This document shows positions 8,395 through 17,265 of a DNA stretch of 64,000 nt, one piece after another; the stretch's first letter is position 1; every line of letters begins with the position of its first letter. The stretch is from JBDNJM01 sp041687755. GTDB lineage: Bacteria; Planctomycetota; UBA1135; GCA-002686595. The notes beneath the pieces are model-generated. The model was not told the origin of the DNA. It saw only the letters and a list, made by a program, of their open reading frames with translations, and made no database searches. The position numbers and the translations under genes are program-made. The stretch is from contig JBDNJM010000186.1 of assembly GCA_041687755.1 (NCBI GenBank), positions 1 to 64,000 on the forward strand, written 5' to 3'.

Positions 8395-9945
8395 ATGGCT
8401 ACCTACCAACGTGGAGTCCTGATCGTCGATCTCGGGACCCAGTACGCTCAACTCATCGCCCGCCGCGTGCGCGAGGCGCGCACGTGGTGCGAGATCGCGC
8501 CGCCCGGACGCGCGCTGGAGGTCGCCGCCGGCATGGAGCTGGGCGCAATCATCCTGTCCGGGGGTCCGGCCTCCGTCTACGCCGACGACGCGCCTGTGAT
8601 CCCTGAGGAACTGCTGAGCCTCGGCGTGCCGGTGCTGGGCATCTGCTACGGGATGCAGTGGATGACTCAGCGGCTCGGGGGCCAAGTCGAGGCCGCGGAT
8701 GCGCGGGAGTTCGGCCGGGCGTCGATTACGGTGCGCGAGTCGGTCGAGATCTTCGAGCAGATCGAGGGCCACACCGTCGTGTGGATGAGCCACGGCGACT
8801 CCGTCTCGCGACTTCCGGAGGGCTTCCGCGTGCTCGCCTCGAGCGAGAACTGCGAGTTCGCGGCGATCGGTGACGCGACGCGCGGGCTGTATGGCATCCA
8901 GTTCCACCCCGAAGTGACGCACTCGGTGCGCGGGCGCGAGGTCCTGGACAACTTCCTGCTGCGGGTCGCGAAGCTGCCGGGCGACTGGTTGCCCCAGAGC
9001 ATCGTGGAGCTTGAGATCGACAAGGTCCGCAAGCAGGTCGGCGACGACGGCGAGGTCGTGCTGGGCCTTTCGGGCGGCGTGGACAGCTCGGTCGCGGCGG
9101 TGATCCTGCAGCAGGCCATCGGCGCCCGGCTGCACGCGATCTTCGTCGACAATGGCCTGCTGCGCGAGGGCGAGCGGGAGGCGGTCGAGGAGATCTTCGG
9201 CAAGCATCTGGAGGTCGATCTGACGGTGGTGGACGCCGGCGCGGAGTTCCTCGGGAAGCTGGCCGGAGTGATCGACCCCGAGACCAAGCGCAAGATCATC
9301 GGCAACGAGTTCGTCGAGGTCTTCCGCGAGCAGGCGAAGCGCTTCTCCAAGGCCAACTTTCTCGGCCAGGGCACGCTCTATCCCGACGTGATCGAGTCGG
9401 TCGCGGCGCACGGTGGATCGACGGCGGTGATCAAGAGCCACCACAACGTCGGCGGGCTGCCGGACGACCTCGAGATGGATCTGGTCGAGCCGCTGCGCGA
9501 CCTGTTCAAGGACGAGGTGCGCGCCATCGGCCGCGAACTGGGCCTGCCCGAGGAGATGGTCGCGCGCCAGCCCTTCCCGGGGCCCGGCCTGGCCGTGCGG
9601 ATCCTCGGCGAGGTGACCGAGGAACGCTGCGCCGTGCTGCGCGGGGCCGACGCCATCGTGCGTGACGAGATCGAGCGGGTCGGCGCCCACAAGGGGCTTT
9701 GGCAGTATTTTGCCGTGCTACTGCCCGTTCAGTCGGTCGGCGTGATGGGGGATGCCCGCACGTACGAGAACTGTTGTGCGCTGCGCATCGTCGAGTCGGA
9801 GGACGCGATGACCGCGGACTGGGCCTACCTCGACCGCGAACTCCTCGGGCGCATCTCCAACCGCATCATCAACGAGGTGCGCGGCATCAACCGCGTCGTC
9901 CTCGACATCAGCTCGAAGCCACCCGCCACGATCGAATGGGAGTAG
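8395..9945 (+). CDS. guaA: GMP synthase (glutamine-hydrolysing)
   Basis: A 516-residue two-domain enzyme that converts XMP to GMP with glutamine and ATP. The N-terminal class I glutamine amidotransferase domain has the nucleophile in VLGICYGMQ (about residue 86) and the His/Glu pair in QFHPEVTHS. The ATP pyrophosphatase domain carries the P-loop SGGVDSSVAAV near residue 225. The C-terminal dimerisation domain includes RQPFPGPGLAVRILGEVTEE and ends in DISSKPPATIEWE, the standard family ending. Start ATG lies 14 bp after guaB, so the two act as one transcription unit. Nothing unusual is visible. Confidence 0.97.
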   Translation: MATYQRGVLIVDLGTQYAQLIARRVREARTWCEIAPPGRALEVAAGMELGAIILSGGPASVYADDAPVIPEELLSLGVPVLGICYGMQWMTQRLGGQVEAADAREFGRASITVRESVEIFEQIEGHTVVWMSHGDSVSRLPEGFRVLASSENCEFAAIGDATRGLYGIQFHPEVTHSVRGREVLDNFLLRVAKLPGDWLPQSIVELEIDKVRKQVGDDGEVVLGLSGGVDSSVAAVILQQAIGARLHAIFVDNGLLREGEREAVEEIFGKHLEVDLTVVDAGAEFLGKLAGVIDPETKRKIIGNEFVEVFREQAKRFSKANFLGQGTLYPDVIESVAAHGGSTAVIKSHHNVGGLPDDLEMDLVEPLRDLFKDEVRAIGRELGLPEEMVARQPFPGPGLAVRILGEVTEERCAVLRGADAIVRDEIERVGAHKGLWQYFAVLLPVQSVGVMGDARTYENCCALRIVESEDAMTADWAYLDRELLGRISNRIINEVRGINRVVLDISSKPPATIEWE

Positions 9946-10061
9946 CCTCTCCTTCCGCCCCGGGCCGTTCGGGAACTCGGGCGGCTTTCCAGCACTCGTA
10001 GGCCGCCGTTCGCGTCTGCCGGACGCCCAACCCCAGCCTCGCAACCCCCCCCGCCTTGCCC

Positions 10062-10718
10062 ATGTCGGACCCCATCGATCCTTCCCTGTTCGAGACCGGG
10101 TACTGGGACCGGACGGCCTGGCAGAAGCGCTTCACGCATCCGCTGGACTCAGGGCTCCTGGCCCAACACGTGCCGCGTCAGGCGCGGATGCTGGACTACG
10201 GCTGTGGCTACGGGCGCGTGCTGGGCGAGCTGGTGGATATGGGTTACGGGCGCGCCCGCGGCTGCGACGCGAGCGACCGCATGATCGACCGGGCGCGCAC
10301 GGAGCGCCCCGGGCTGGAGTTGCACCACGTCCGCAAGCTGCCGCTGCCCTTTGAGGACCGCAGTCACGATGCGGTCGTGCTGTTCTCGGTGCTGACCTGC
10401 GTCCTAGAGGACGGGGCCCAGCGCGACTTGATCGCCGAGCTCCTGCGCACGCTCCAGCCGGGCGGAGTGCTGTACGTCAGCGACCTGCTGCTGCAGGAGG
10501 ACGAGCGCAACCTCGCACGCTACGACACTGCGGGCGTCGAGGGACTGCCCTACGGCTGCTTCCAGGCGGCGGACGAGGCGCGCTTCCGGCACATGAAGCC
10601 AGAGTGGCTCGAGCAGCTGTTCGAGGGCCTGGAGCGCGTGCACGCCCGCGAGCTGACGGTGCACACCATGAACGGCAACCCCGCCCGCGCGTTCCAGTGG
10701 ATGCTGCGCAAGCCGTGA
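10062..10718 (+). CDS. Class I SAM-dependent methyltransferase
   Basis: A 218-residue Rossmann-fold methyltransferase. Motif I is MLDYGCGYGRVLGEL, followed by an acidic residue at the end of strand 2 (GCDASDRMI), then HVRKLPLPFEDRSHDAV and the post-motif LQPGGVLYVSDLLL. This resembles methyltransferase domain 11/25 proteins, but the substrate is not indicated. The final bases overlap the next gene by four (GTGA), so it is translationally coupled to an ABC exporter. This suggests that the methylated product or a lipid/glycan is exported, which is inference only. An alternative TTG lies six bases upstream of the chosen ATG. Confidence 0.85.
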   Translation: MSDPIDPSLFETGYWDRTAWQKRFTHPLDSGLLAQHVPRQARMLDYGCGYGRVLGELVDMGYGRARGCDASDRMIDRARTERPGLELHHVRKLPLPFEDRSHDAVVLFSVLTCVLEDGAQRDLIAELLRTLQPGGVLYVSDLLLQEDERNLARYDTAGVEGLPYGCFQAADEARFRHMKPEWLEQLFEGLERVHARELTVHTMNGNPARAFQWMLRKP

Positions 10719-11659
10719 GCGGAACCTCAACAGTGGGCCCGGCGCTCGCCGCCCACGGACTGGTCAAGCGCTTTGGCGATCTGGTCGCCGTGGATGGCGT
10801 GGACCTCGAGGTGCGGCCGGCGGAGTGCTTCGGTTTGCTAGGGCCCAATGGCGCCGGTAAGACCACAACCATCGAGATGATGGTCGGGCTGACCGAGCCT
10901 GACGAGGGCCGGCTCGAGCTGTTCGGGCAGGCCTTCGGGACCCGCGCCTCGCGCGCCCAGAAGGAGCGCATCGGCGTGCAGCTGCAGGAGACCCAGCTCG
11001 CGGACAAGCTGACCCTCATCGAGGTGACCCGGCTGTTCCGCAGCTTCTACACCTCGCGCGGCATCGCGCCGCGCACGGCGCTGGAGAGCGTGGGGCTGTG
11101 GGAGAAGCGCGATGCGCGCGTCCATCAGCTCTCTGGCGGTCAGCGGCAGCGCCTTGCGGTCGCCACCGCGCTTGTCGGGCAGCCGGACCTGCTGTTTCTG
11201 GACGAGCCCACGACCGGACTCGACCCCCAGGCCCGTCGGGCCCTGTGGGACGTCGTCGAGGCGTATCGCAATCGCGGCGGGTCGGTCCTGCTGACGACGC
11301 ACTACATGGAGGAGGCCGCGATCCTGTGCGACCGGCTCGCCATCATGGATTCCGGGCGGGTCATCGCCGAGGGCACGCCGACCGACCTCGTACAGCAGCT
11401 CGACGCCAGCCAGGTGCTCGTGCTGCGCACCGGCGGGGATCCGTCCGACGAGCGCTTAGCGGGCCTGCCCGGCGTCTCCGGCCTCACCCGCCGGGACGAC
11501 GCGCGCGTGCTCTCCCTCAGCCGGCCCGCCGAGGCCATCCCGGCCATCGTCGAGTACCTGGCTTCCGTCCAGGCGCCGATTCAATCGCTGGAGACCCACC
11601 AGGCCAGCCTCGAGGACGTCTTCCTGCACCTGACGGGGAAGGCCCTGCGCGATGGTTGA
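10715..11659 (+). CDS. ABC transporter ATP-binding protein
   Basis: A 314-residue ATPase subunit. Walker A is GPNGAGKTTT at about residue 42, the Q-loop region is VQLQETQLADKLT, the signature is LSGGQRQRLAVA, Walker B is LLFLDEPTTGLD and the H-loop lies in LLTTHYMEEA. The roughly 90-residue C-terminal extension after the core (PTDLVQQLD through VFLHLTGKALRDG) is typical of DrrA/CcmA-like subunits of ABC-2 exporters. Translation starts at GTG, overlapping the stop of the methyltransferase gene by four bases. The permease gene follows 42 bp downstream, completing the transporter. Substrate is unknown; multidrug, lipid or polysaccharide export are the usual roles in this group. Confidence 0.93.
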   Translation: MSGTSTVGPALAAHGLVKRFGDLVAVDGVDLEVRPAECFGLLGPNGAGKTTTIEMMVGLTEPDEGRLELFGQAFGTRASRAQKERIGVQLQETQLADKLTLIEVTRLFRSFYTSRGIAPRTALESVGLWEKRDARVHQLSGGQRQRLAVATALVGQPDLLFLDEPTTGLDPQARRALWDVVEAYRNRGGSVLLTTHYMEEAAILCDRLAIMDSGRVIAEGTPTDLVQQLDASQVLVLRTGGDPSDERLAGLPGVSGLTRRDDARVLSLSRPAEAIPAIVEYLASVQAPIQSLETHQASLEDVFLHLTGKALRDG

Positions 11660-11701
11660 CCGACCCGCGTCCGCGGCCATGCCGATTCCGACGACCCTCC
11701 G

Positions 11702-12754
11702 ATGAGCGACACCGGCGAACGCCACTTTCCTGCCCTGCTCGAGCTGACGCTCTCGCGCTTCCGCGAGTTCTATCGCGAGCCGGGCACGGTCTTCTGGGCC
11801 TTCGGGTTCCCGATGCTGTTGGCCCTGGGGCTCGGGCTCGCGTTCCGCGAGCGCAGCGTGCCCCTGGCGCGCGTGGGCGCCGAGCCCGGAGACCGTGAGG
11901 CGGTGGAGTTCGTCGAGCAACTGCTCAGCGCCGGCCTCGTGGAGTCGGAGCTGCTCGGCGCCGACGAGATCGGTGCGGCGCTGACCAGCGGTCGGCTCGA
12001 CCTCGTGCTGCAGAGCGGAGCGGAAGGCCTGGTCTACCGCTTCGATCCCGAGCGCGCGGAGGGCCGCGGTGCCCGGCTCGCCGTCGACGATGCCCTGCAG
12101 CGGCTGGCGGGTCGCGCGGATGCGTTCGCGACCAGCGATGTCGGCATGCAGTCGCGCACGCGCTACATCGACTTCCTGTTCCCGGGGATCCTCGGCATGA
12201 CGCTGATGTCGTCCTGCGTGTGGGGCGTCGGCTACACGCTCGTACTCGCGCGCAAGCGACGGTTGCTCAAGCGACTCGCCGCGACCCCTATGCGCCGCAC
12301 CGACTTCCTACTCGGGGTCTTCCTGTCGCGCCTCCTGTTCCTGGGCCTTGAGGTCCTGATGTTCCTGGGGTTCGGATACTTGGTGTTCGACATCGCCCTG
12401 CGCGGGTCGGTGCTGACGGTGGGGGTCGTGGCCTTCGCGGGGGCCGCGGCGTTCTCCGCCCTGGCCCTGGTCGTCGCCGCACGGGTGGCGAGCGTCGAGG
12501 CGGCGAACGGCTGGCTGAACTTGATCACCCTCCCGATGTGGATGCTGTCGGGGATCTTCTTCTCCTACGAGCGCTTCCCCGAGGCCCTGCACGCGCCGAT
12601 CCGGCTGCTGCCGCTCACCGCGCTCAACGACGGGCTGCGCGCGGTGATCAACGACGGCGCGGGCTTCGTGGGCGTCGCGCCAGAGCTGCTCGTCATGAGC
12701 GTTTGGGCCGTCGGCGGCTTCTTGGTCGCGCGCTGGCGCTTCGTCTGGCAGTAG
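11702..12754 (+). CDS. ABC-2 type transporter permease
   Basis: A 350-residue integral membrane protein. The first membrane segment is at about residues 27-46 (TVFWAFGFPMLLALGLGLAF), then a soluble stretch of some 110 residues, then five or six closely spaced helices from about residue 160 (FLFPGILGMTLMSSCVWGVG) to the C-terminus (ELLVMSVWAVGGFLVARW). The segment WMLSGIFFSYERFPEALHAPI matches the conserved region before the last helices of ABC-2 permeases. It forms the membrane half of the exporter whose ATPase lies immediately upstream. A run of 11 C residues starts directly after the stop codon. Confidence 0.9.
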   Translation: MSDTGERHFPALLELTLSRFREFYREPGTVFWAFGFPMLLALGLGLAFRERSVPLARVGAEPGDREAVEFVEQLLSAGLVESELLGADEIGAALTSGRLDLVLQSGAEGLVYRFDPERAEGRGARLAVDDALQRLAGRADAFATSDVGMQSRTRYIDFLFPGILGMTLMSSCVWGVGYTLVLARKRRLLKRLAATPMRRTDFLLGVFLSRLLFLGLEVLMFLGFGYLVFDIALRGSVLTVGVVAFAGAAAFSALALVVAARVASVEAANGWLNLITLPMWMLSGIFFSYERFPEALHAPIRLLPLTALNDGLRAVINDGAGFVGVAPELLVMSVWAVGGFLVARWRFVWQ

Positions 12755-12894
12755 CCCCCCCCCCCGGGCTCCCAGGCAGAACGAGCTCCCAGGCAGAACG
12801 GGCCCCCAAAGTAGAACGGGCGCCGCCACCGATGGGGGCGACGCCCGGCGTGCAAACCGGAGCGCGCTGGGCTCCGGGCGCTCTCGATTTCGTT
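12755..12894. other. Convergent intergenic region with direct repeat and hairpin
   Basis: This 140-bp gap separates the ABC permease from the convergent secreted-protein gene. It begins with the C-run, contains GCTCCCAGGCAGAACG twice in tandem-like order (about 12768-12800), and has a GAGCGC/GGCGCTC stem near 12861-12886 that could act as a bidirectional terminator. Confidence 0.4.
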
Positions 12895-15399
12895 CTACAT
12901 GTCCTGCAGCAGGGACATCAGCGCGGCGCGGTTCTCCAGGTTGTTGAGGTAGCCCAGCTCGAGCTGGCCGAGCAGGTCGGTGGAACCGATCATCTGCTCC
13001 GCGCGGCTCAGGAACACCGCATCACCGGTCAGTTCGAAGCCGTAGGCGAACGAGCTCCAGGACTGGTACAGGTCCCAGCTGTTCAGCGAGAGCCCGTCGG
13101 CCGGGGGCCCTGAGCAGTAGATCGGCAGAGTCTCGTCGAGCGGGCCGACCGCGACCTGCTCGTGGGGGGCGTTGCGAACTTCGTCCCAGGTGAACGGGTC
13201 GACCAGGGCGTACAGCGACTTGCGCAACACGTCCTTGAGGGTGTCCGACTCCGGCGCACCGGTGTTCTTGTACACGCTGCACATGACGCCCATCAGGGCG
13301 TGATCAATGATCGCGCCCTCGTAGGTCTGGCGCCCGCGGTACTTGCCGTCGAGTAGCTTCGAGCCGTACTGGGCCTGGATGAAGCCGCTGCAGGTCGCCT
13401 GACCGCGCCGGACGATCTCGACCACGTCGTCGAACCACTCGCGGTTCTCCGTGCGCCACGCGGGCGTGCCCAGCGCGTAGGCGCTGGCCATGGTGTCGAG
13501 GCCCCAGCCGTCACCGCGATTGTAGGTGAAGCCCTTGCCGGGCTGGGCGTTCGTGAAGTTGATGTCGTCGAGCATGCCCGTGGTCTGAACGCTCCCGCCG
13601 ATGGTGCCCGGGTACTTGTGGTAAGAGAGCTTGACTAGGGCGGACTGGGCGAGGACGTCGTCGACGCTGAGGGCGTCGCCAGTCAACCAGGCCAGGGTCT
13701 TGGGCGCGCGGGTGTAGCGGATCAGGTGCTGGAGATCGATCGCCTGAAAGTCGGGCAGCTCGAGGGCGCCGGCGTCGGCCAGCCCGTTGTTGAGCACGTA
13801 ATCCACCTGCAGAGTCGAGGCCTTGTCGTAGTTGAACGGGTCGTGACTCGGCAGGGGCTGCATGTAGAAGAAGCCCGGGAAGTACGGTCCGTTCGGCCCC
13901 TGAACCAGGCGCTCATCGACGGTCGGCGGCTGACCGTTGAAGTTGTAGATCACGTTGCGTTGGCGGTCGCTCTTCATGCGGTGCAGCACCTGGAAGTACT
14001 GCAGGCCCGCGGCTGATCCGGCGTAGACCTCCGAGATCGCGTCGTAGAGGTTGATGCCGCCGCCACCGGTGATGCCGCCGTACTTCTGTCCGAAGGGGTG
14101 CGCCCAGCCGACCGCGCCCGAGACGAGGGGCGGGAAGGCGGCCGTGCCGTTGGCCAGGTTGGTGAGCAGTTCGGCGCTCTTGGTCGCGACTTTGTCGCGC
14201 ACGAAGTCGAGGCCCAAGTGATCGAGGTGCGGAAGGCGTCCGAGCTGCGGGAAGAAGGCGGGGGTCAGCTCACTCGTCCAGGAGAACTGCGGGGCCTCCG
14301 GGCCGCCACCGCCGAGCGCGATGCCGTAGCCCTCGAGGGCGAGGTGGGCGCGCGCTTCGGCTTCGGCCTGCGGGTCGTTGTCGGGCACCAGGGCGAGCCG
14401 CCGGTGCAGCTGGCCATTGAGCGGCAGCACGTGGAACTTGCCGTTGTCGGGGTTGCTCGCCAGAGGCGTGACGCCCAGGCCGCTCGGCAGGACGACGCGT
14501 TCACCGAAGGTCTGGTCCTGGTAGGCGGACAGAATCTTCCAGCCGGCCGGCGTGACCAGGTTGAGCTCGCGGAAGTAGACGTCGCCGAGGGCGTCGTCGA
14601 GCGTGCTGTTCGGATCCAGGTCGCTAGCGCCGTTGCTGTAGCGCAGGTCGAGCGTGAGGAAGTCGAACCCCGCGTAGGCGCGGGTGTAGACGTGCACGCC
14701 GAAGTGGTGCGGCAGCGGCTCGCCTTCGTTGTTGGCCGAGTTCGGGCTGAGGGTCATCGTCAGGTAGCGCTTCGACTCGATGGCGACGTGCCCGTGGTCC
14801 AGCAGTTCGAACGCGCCAATCGCGCCGAAGTCGGAGCCGAGCCCGATCAGCGTGCCCGTGTAGAGGTTCTTGAAGGGGTCGACGACCATCCCGACGAGCG
14901 AGTTGGCGCGCAGGATGAGCTCTTCGATTTTCGGGGTGAGCTGGATCTCGTCCAGCACGCTGGCCCCGCCGAACACGGGCGGCACGCCGGGCAGAAGCGC
15001 CTCCGTATCGAACGCGGCGCCGGGCAGCACCTGGACTCGCAGGATGTCGCCGGGCACCGACTCTTCGCCGAACTCGACGGGAGCCAGCAGGCGCACCACC
15101 GAGGCCCCGTCGGAGGTGGCCGCGTAGCGCGCGACGACGTCGACCTGGGGCAGGACGAGGCTTCCGTTCGGCATCCGCAGGACGAGCGGGTACGGCGAAT
15201 CCACGCCGGGGAGGTAGCTGCCGGGGGGCAGCGGGAGCGTGCCCCGAAGGATGGAGCGCCCCGTGGTCGGGGCATCGAGCTGCAGGACGCCGAGGACCGG
15301 AATTGATCCGGCCTCTGCGGTGTCCGGGCCTCGTTCTGGCGCGTCTTGGACGGGCGCTGCCGTCAACAGAGCGGCCAAGGCCAGGCAGGTGGAGATCAT
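12895..15399 (-). CDS. Large secreted protein of unknown function, possibly carbohydrate-active
   Basis: An 834-residue protein with an N-terminal signal sequence (MISTCLALAALLTAAPVQ). I do not recognise a named family. The N-terminal part (GRSILRGTLPLPPGSYLPG, then VLRMPNGSLVLPQVDV) reads like the beta-barrel domain at the front of some large polysaccharide lyases of the YetA/rhamnogalacturonan-lyase kind. The C-terminal third is rich in helical, aromatic segments (WFDDVVEIVRRGQATCSG, YQSWSSFAYGFELTGD), which would fit an alpha/alpha toroid. Both comparisons are tentative. The chosen ATG gives a proper signal peptide; upstream starts would add a 44-residue arginine-rich leader. It is convergent with the ABC exporter and divergent from the next membrane protein. 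Confidence 0.72.
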   Translation of the reverse strand: MISTCLALAALLTAAPVQDAPERGPDTAEAGSIPVLGVLQLDAPTTGRSILRGTLPLPPGSYLPGVDSPYPLVLRMPNGSLVLPQVDVVARYAATSDGASVVRLLAPVEFGEESVPGDILRVQVLPGAAFDTEALLPGVPPVFGGASVLDEIQLTPKIEELILRANSLVGMVVDPFKNLYTGTLIGLGSDFGAIGAFELLDHGHVAIESKRYLTMTLSPNSANNEGEPLPHHFGVHVYTRAYAGFDFLTLDLRYSNGASDLDPNSTLDDALGDVYFRELNLVTPAGWKILSAYQDQTFGERVVLPSGLGVTPLASNPDNGKFHVLPLNGQLHRRLALVPDNDPQAEAEARAHLALEGYGIALGGGGPEAPQFSWTSELTPAFFPQLGRLPHLDHLGLDFVRDKVATKSAELLTNLANGTAAFPPLVSGAVGWAHPFGQKYGGITGGGGINLYDAISEVYAGSAAGLQYFQVLHRMKSDRQRNVIYNFNGQPPTVDERLVQGPNGPYFPGFFYMQPLPSHDPFNYDKASTLQVDYVLNNGLADAGALELPDFQAIDLQHLIRYTRAPKTLAWLTGDALSVDDVLAQSALVKLSYHKYPGTIGGSVQTTGMLDDINFTNAQPGKGFTYNRGDGWGLDTMASAYALGTPAWRTENREWFDDVVEIVRRGQATCSGFIQAQYGSKLLDGKYRGRQTYEGAIIDHALMGVMCSVYKNTGAPESDTLKDVLRKSLYALVDPFTWDEVRNAPHEQVAVGPLDETLPIYCSGPPADGLSLNSWDLYQSWSSFAYGFELTGDAVFLSRAEQMIGSTDLLGQLELGYLNNLENRAALMSLLQDM

Positions 15400-16065
15400 C
15401 GGGAGGGTTGCGCAGATAGCGCGGGGAAGGGGGGGGTGCCGGCAGCGATCGGCGCGGGGTTGGAGAATGCACAAGGGCAAGTGCTTGGCGCACTTAGTCC
15501 AGCTGGACGGGGTGGAAGCACTTGCGCGCACTTAAAGCCACCCGTTGTCCGCGCCCGAAGACAGCGCGATTCAAGGCGCGTCGGGCGAATTGAGCGATGC
15601 CGGCGTCCAGGGGGCTCCAGGCGCTGGAGCGCGACCTGGCGCTCGACGGCGCGCGTGGACCAAAGAACTGAATTCTTGGGGGGGGGGCAGCGGGCTGAGA
15701 GGGTAGGACCTTGCATCTGTGGGGCAAGTGCCATTGCGGGGGTGGCGCTGGATTCTGCACGGGGGCGCTGTCGCCGTACTCCGGCCGACCCGGGGGCGCC
15801 GGCGTCAGGGGATCGAGGGATCGAGGGATCGAGGGATCGCTGGCGTCCTAGGGGGCCTCGGCGGTGCTCCTGGGGAGGGTCCGGAGGGGCGCGCGGCTCG
15901 GTTTTTCGAGCCGTTCCGAGCCGTTTGGAGGAGGCGCGAGGGGCTCCAGAACCCGCCGAGGCGGCGGGGTGGGCGGGCCGATACCCCCGTAACCGCCGAT
16001 TTTCGCATCCGGCGCCGGTCCCCGCCGCTTGCACACCCGGTCGGCGGCGACCTACGCTGCTTCCC
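15400..16065. other. 666-bp divergent intergenic region with several small repeats
   Basis: No gene is supported. Features seen: an imperfect palindrome CCAAAGAACTGAATTCTTGG at 15660-15679 that could be an operator; a run of about ten G residues next to it; a tandem GATCGAGG repeat (three and a half units) at 15811-15838; and a hairpin (CGGCTCG/CGAGCCG with a T-rich loop) at about 15894-15914. Promoters of the two divergent flanking genes should lie here. Confidence 0.5.
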
Positions 16066-16725
16066 ATGACGAAAGGCACTCCGTGGACGAGCTGGCAGGA
16101 CCCGCTTCCCCTGGTCCAGGGCGGTGGGCTGTCGGCTGCCCCGGACTGGGCGGTGGGGGGACTGGTGCTGGCGATCGCGGGCTGCTTCCTGCTGGCCAAC
16201 GCGATTCTCCTGCGCGAGCCGCGCGAGCTGATCCAGGAGCGCTTCGGTCGCCGCGAGGCGCGGCTCGGAAGCATCCGCGGATACATGTTCCACAGGGTGC
16301 AGGTGTCGCTCGGCTTTCTCCTCCTGCTGCTCGGGTTCGGGCTGCAGCTGCTCGGCCACGTCGTGGGCCGCGCGCCCGCGGCCGAAACGGGGGCGAGCGG
16401 AAGCTTCCCGATCCACTGGGTGGGGTTCACGATCGCGCTCGTGGTCGTGCTGGAGGTGCTGGGCTGGTGGATCTCGAGGGCGCTGTTCCAGCGCTACGTG
16501 CGCGAGTCCCTGCTGGGTCGCGAGAGCCTGCTGGAGTCCGACTCGCGGCTCGCGCGAGAGATCGGAGAGCTGTTCGGCATCGGGCTCGAGCCCGACGACA
16601 CGGTCCAGAGCTATGCCGCGCGCGTGCGCAAGCGCGTGCACCTGCCGCGCACGGCGAAGGCGCCGACCCCACCCGGTGCCGACCTGGACGAGGTGCTGCT
16701 CCAGGCCGAAGAAGGCCCGGCCTAA
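16066..16725 (+). CDS. Small integral membrane protein of unknown function
   Basis: A 219-residue protein with three hydrophobic segments: about residues 28-46 (VGGLVLAIAGCFLLANAIL), 83-102 (VSLGFLLLLLGFGLQLLG) and 123-142 (WVGFTIALVVVLEVLGWW). The charged loop between the first two (REPRELIQERFGRREARLG) and the C-terminal 75 residues, rich in Arg and Glu, are probably cytoplasmic. No catalytic motif is visible and I do not recognise the family. The ATG giving MTKGTPW is the only sensible start; longer upstream frames are arginine-rich noise. Directly after its TAA stop begins one copy of the post-stop repeat described separately. Confidence 0.72.
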   Translation: MTKGTPWTSWQDPLPLVQGGGLSAAPDWAVGGLVLAIAGCFLLANAILLREPRELIQERFGRREARLGSIRGYMFHRVQVSLGFLLLLLGFGLQLLGHVVGRAPAAETGASGSFPIHWVGFTIALVVVLEVLGWWISRALFQRYVRESLLGRESLLESDSRLAREIGELFGIGLEPDDTVQSYAARVRKRVHLPRTAKAPTPPGADLDEVLLQAEEGPA

Positions 16726-16840
16726 GAGGCCGTGGGAGCAGCGGCCTTGCCCAGCCGGAGTGCCTCTCTAAAGTCGTCGGGACCGTTGCCTGGTAGCGCT
16801 GAGGTGTCTTTCGCCGATCACCTTGCGGCGCTGGAGCACA
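16726..16840 (+). repeat. Post-stop repeat element, copy 1
   Basis: Immediately follows the TAA of the membrane-protein gene. It starts AGAGGC (sharing bases with the stop) and reaches AGTGCCTCTCT, which can pair with it. About 25 bases later comes GGTGTCTTTCGCCGATCACC and then GCGGCGCTGGAGC, the same order of blocks as the copies after mutL, tgt and ruvB. This copy has an insertion in the middle relative to the others and is the most diverged. Confidence 0.6.
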
Positions 16841-16952
16841 CGGAGCGTGAACGGATTGCGCCAGGCGCAGTGATCCACGTACCGTGAGACCCTGCGTGAG
16901 GTCGCGAATCACACAGGCTCGCTGCGGGGCTCACGTCGAGGGGGGGAGTGAA

Positions 16953-17136
16953 CTGGCCTGCTTCCGTGTTGTTCCGGGCCCGCCCAACGGCCCCAAGGTT
17001 CGACTCAGCATAGGGTTCCGAGCAGGCGACGGTCGGCCGCCCGACGCGGGCGCCCGCCCCTCCACCACCAAGTCCCTCCTGCGCGCGGACCTGCAGGTCG
17101 GTCCGCGGGGGCCAAAACAACACGGAGGCAGGCCAG
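16953..17136. mobile_element. MITE-like element, copy 1 (about 184 bp with terminal inverted repeats)
   Basis: The left end reads CTGGCCTGCTTCCGTGTTGT and the right end is its near-perfect inverted copy (reverse complement CTGGCCTGCCTCCGTGTTGT). A second copy about 90% identical by eye lies at 23329-23511. The interior contains a palindrome around GACCTGCAGGTC. Both strands are open through the element but no plausible protein start or family is seen. It lies between the membrane-protein gene and comF. No target-site duplication is obvious. Confidence 0.75.
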
Positions 17137-17265
17137 GTCCTGGGTGGAGGGACGGGGCGGGTTCCTGTGGGCGGCCCGGTCGCTGCGCTCTCTACGCAAC
17201 GATCGCGAGTTGGTGAGGTCTTCATCGGGCAGGGGTGCGCGGGAGTCGCGTTGCCTGCCGCTCGC

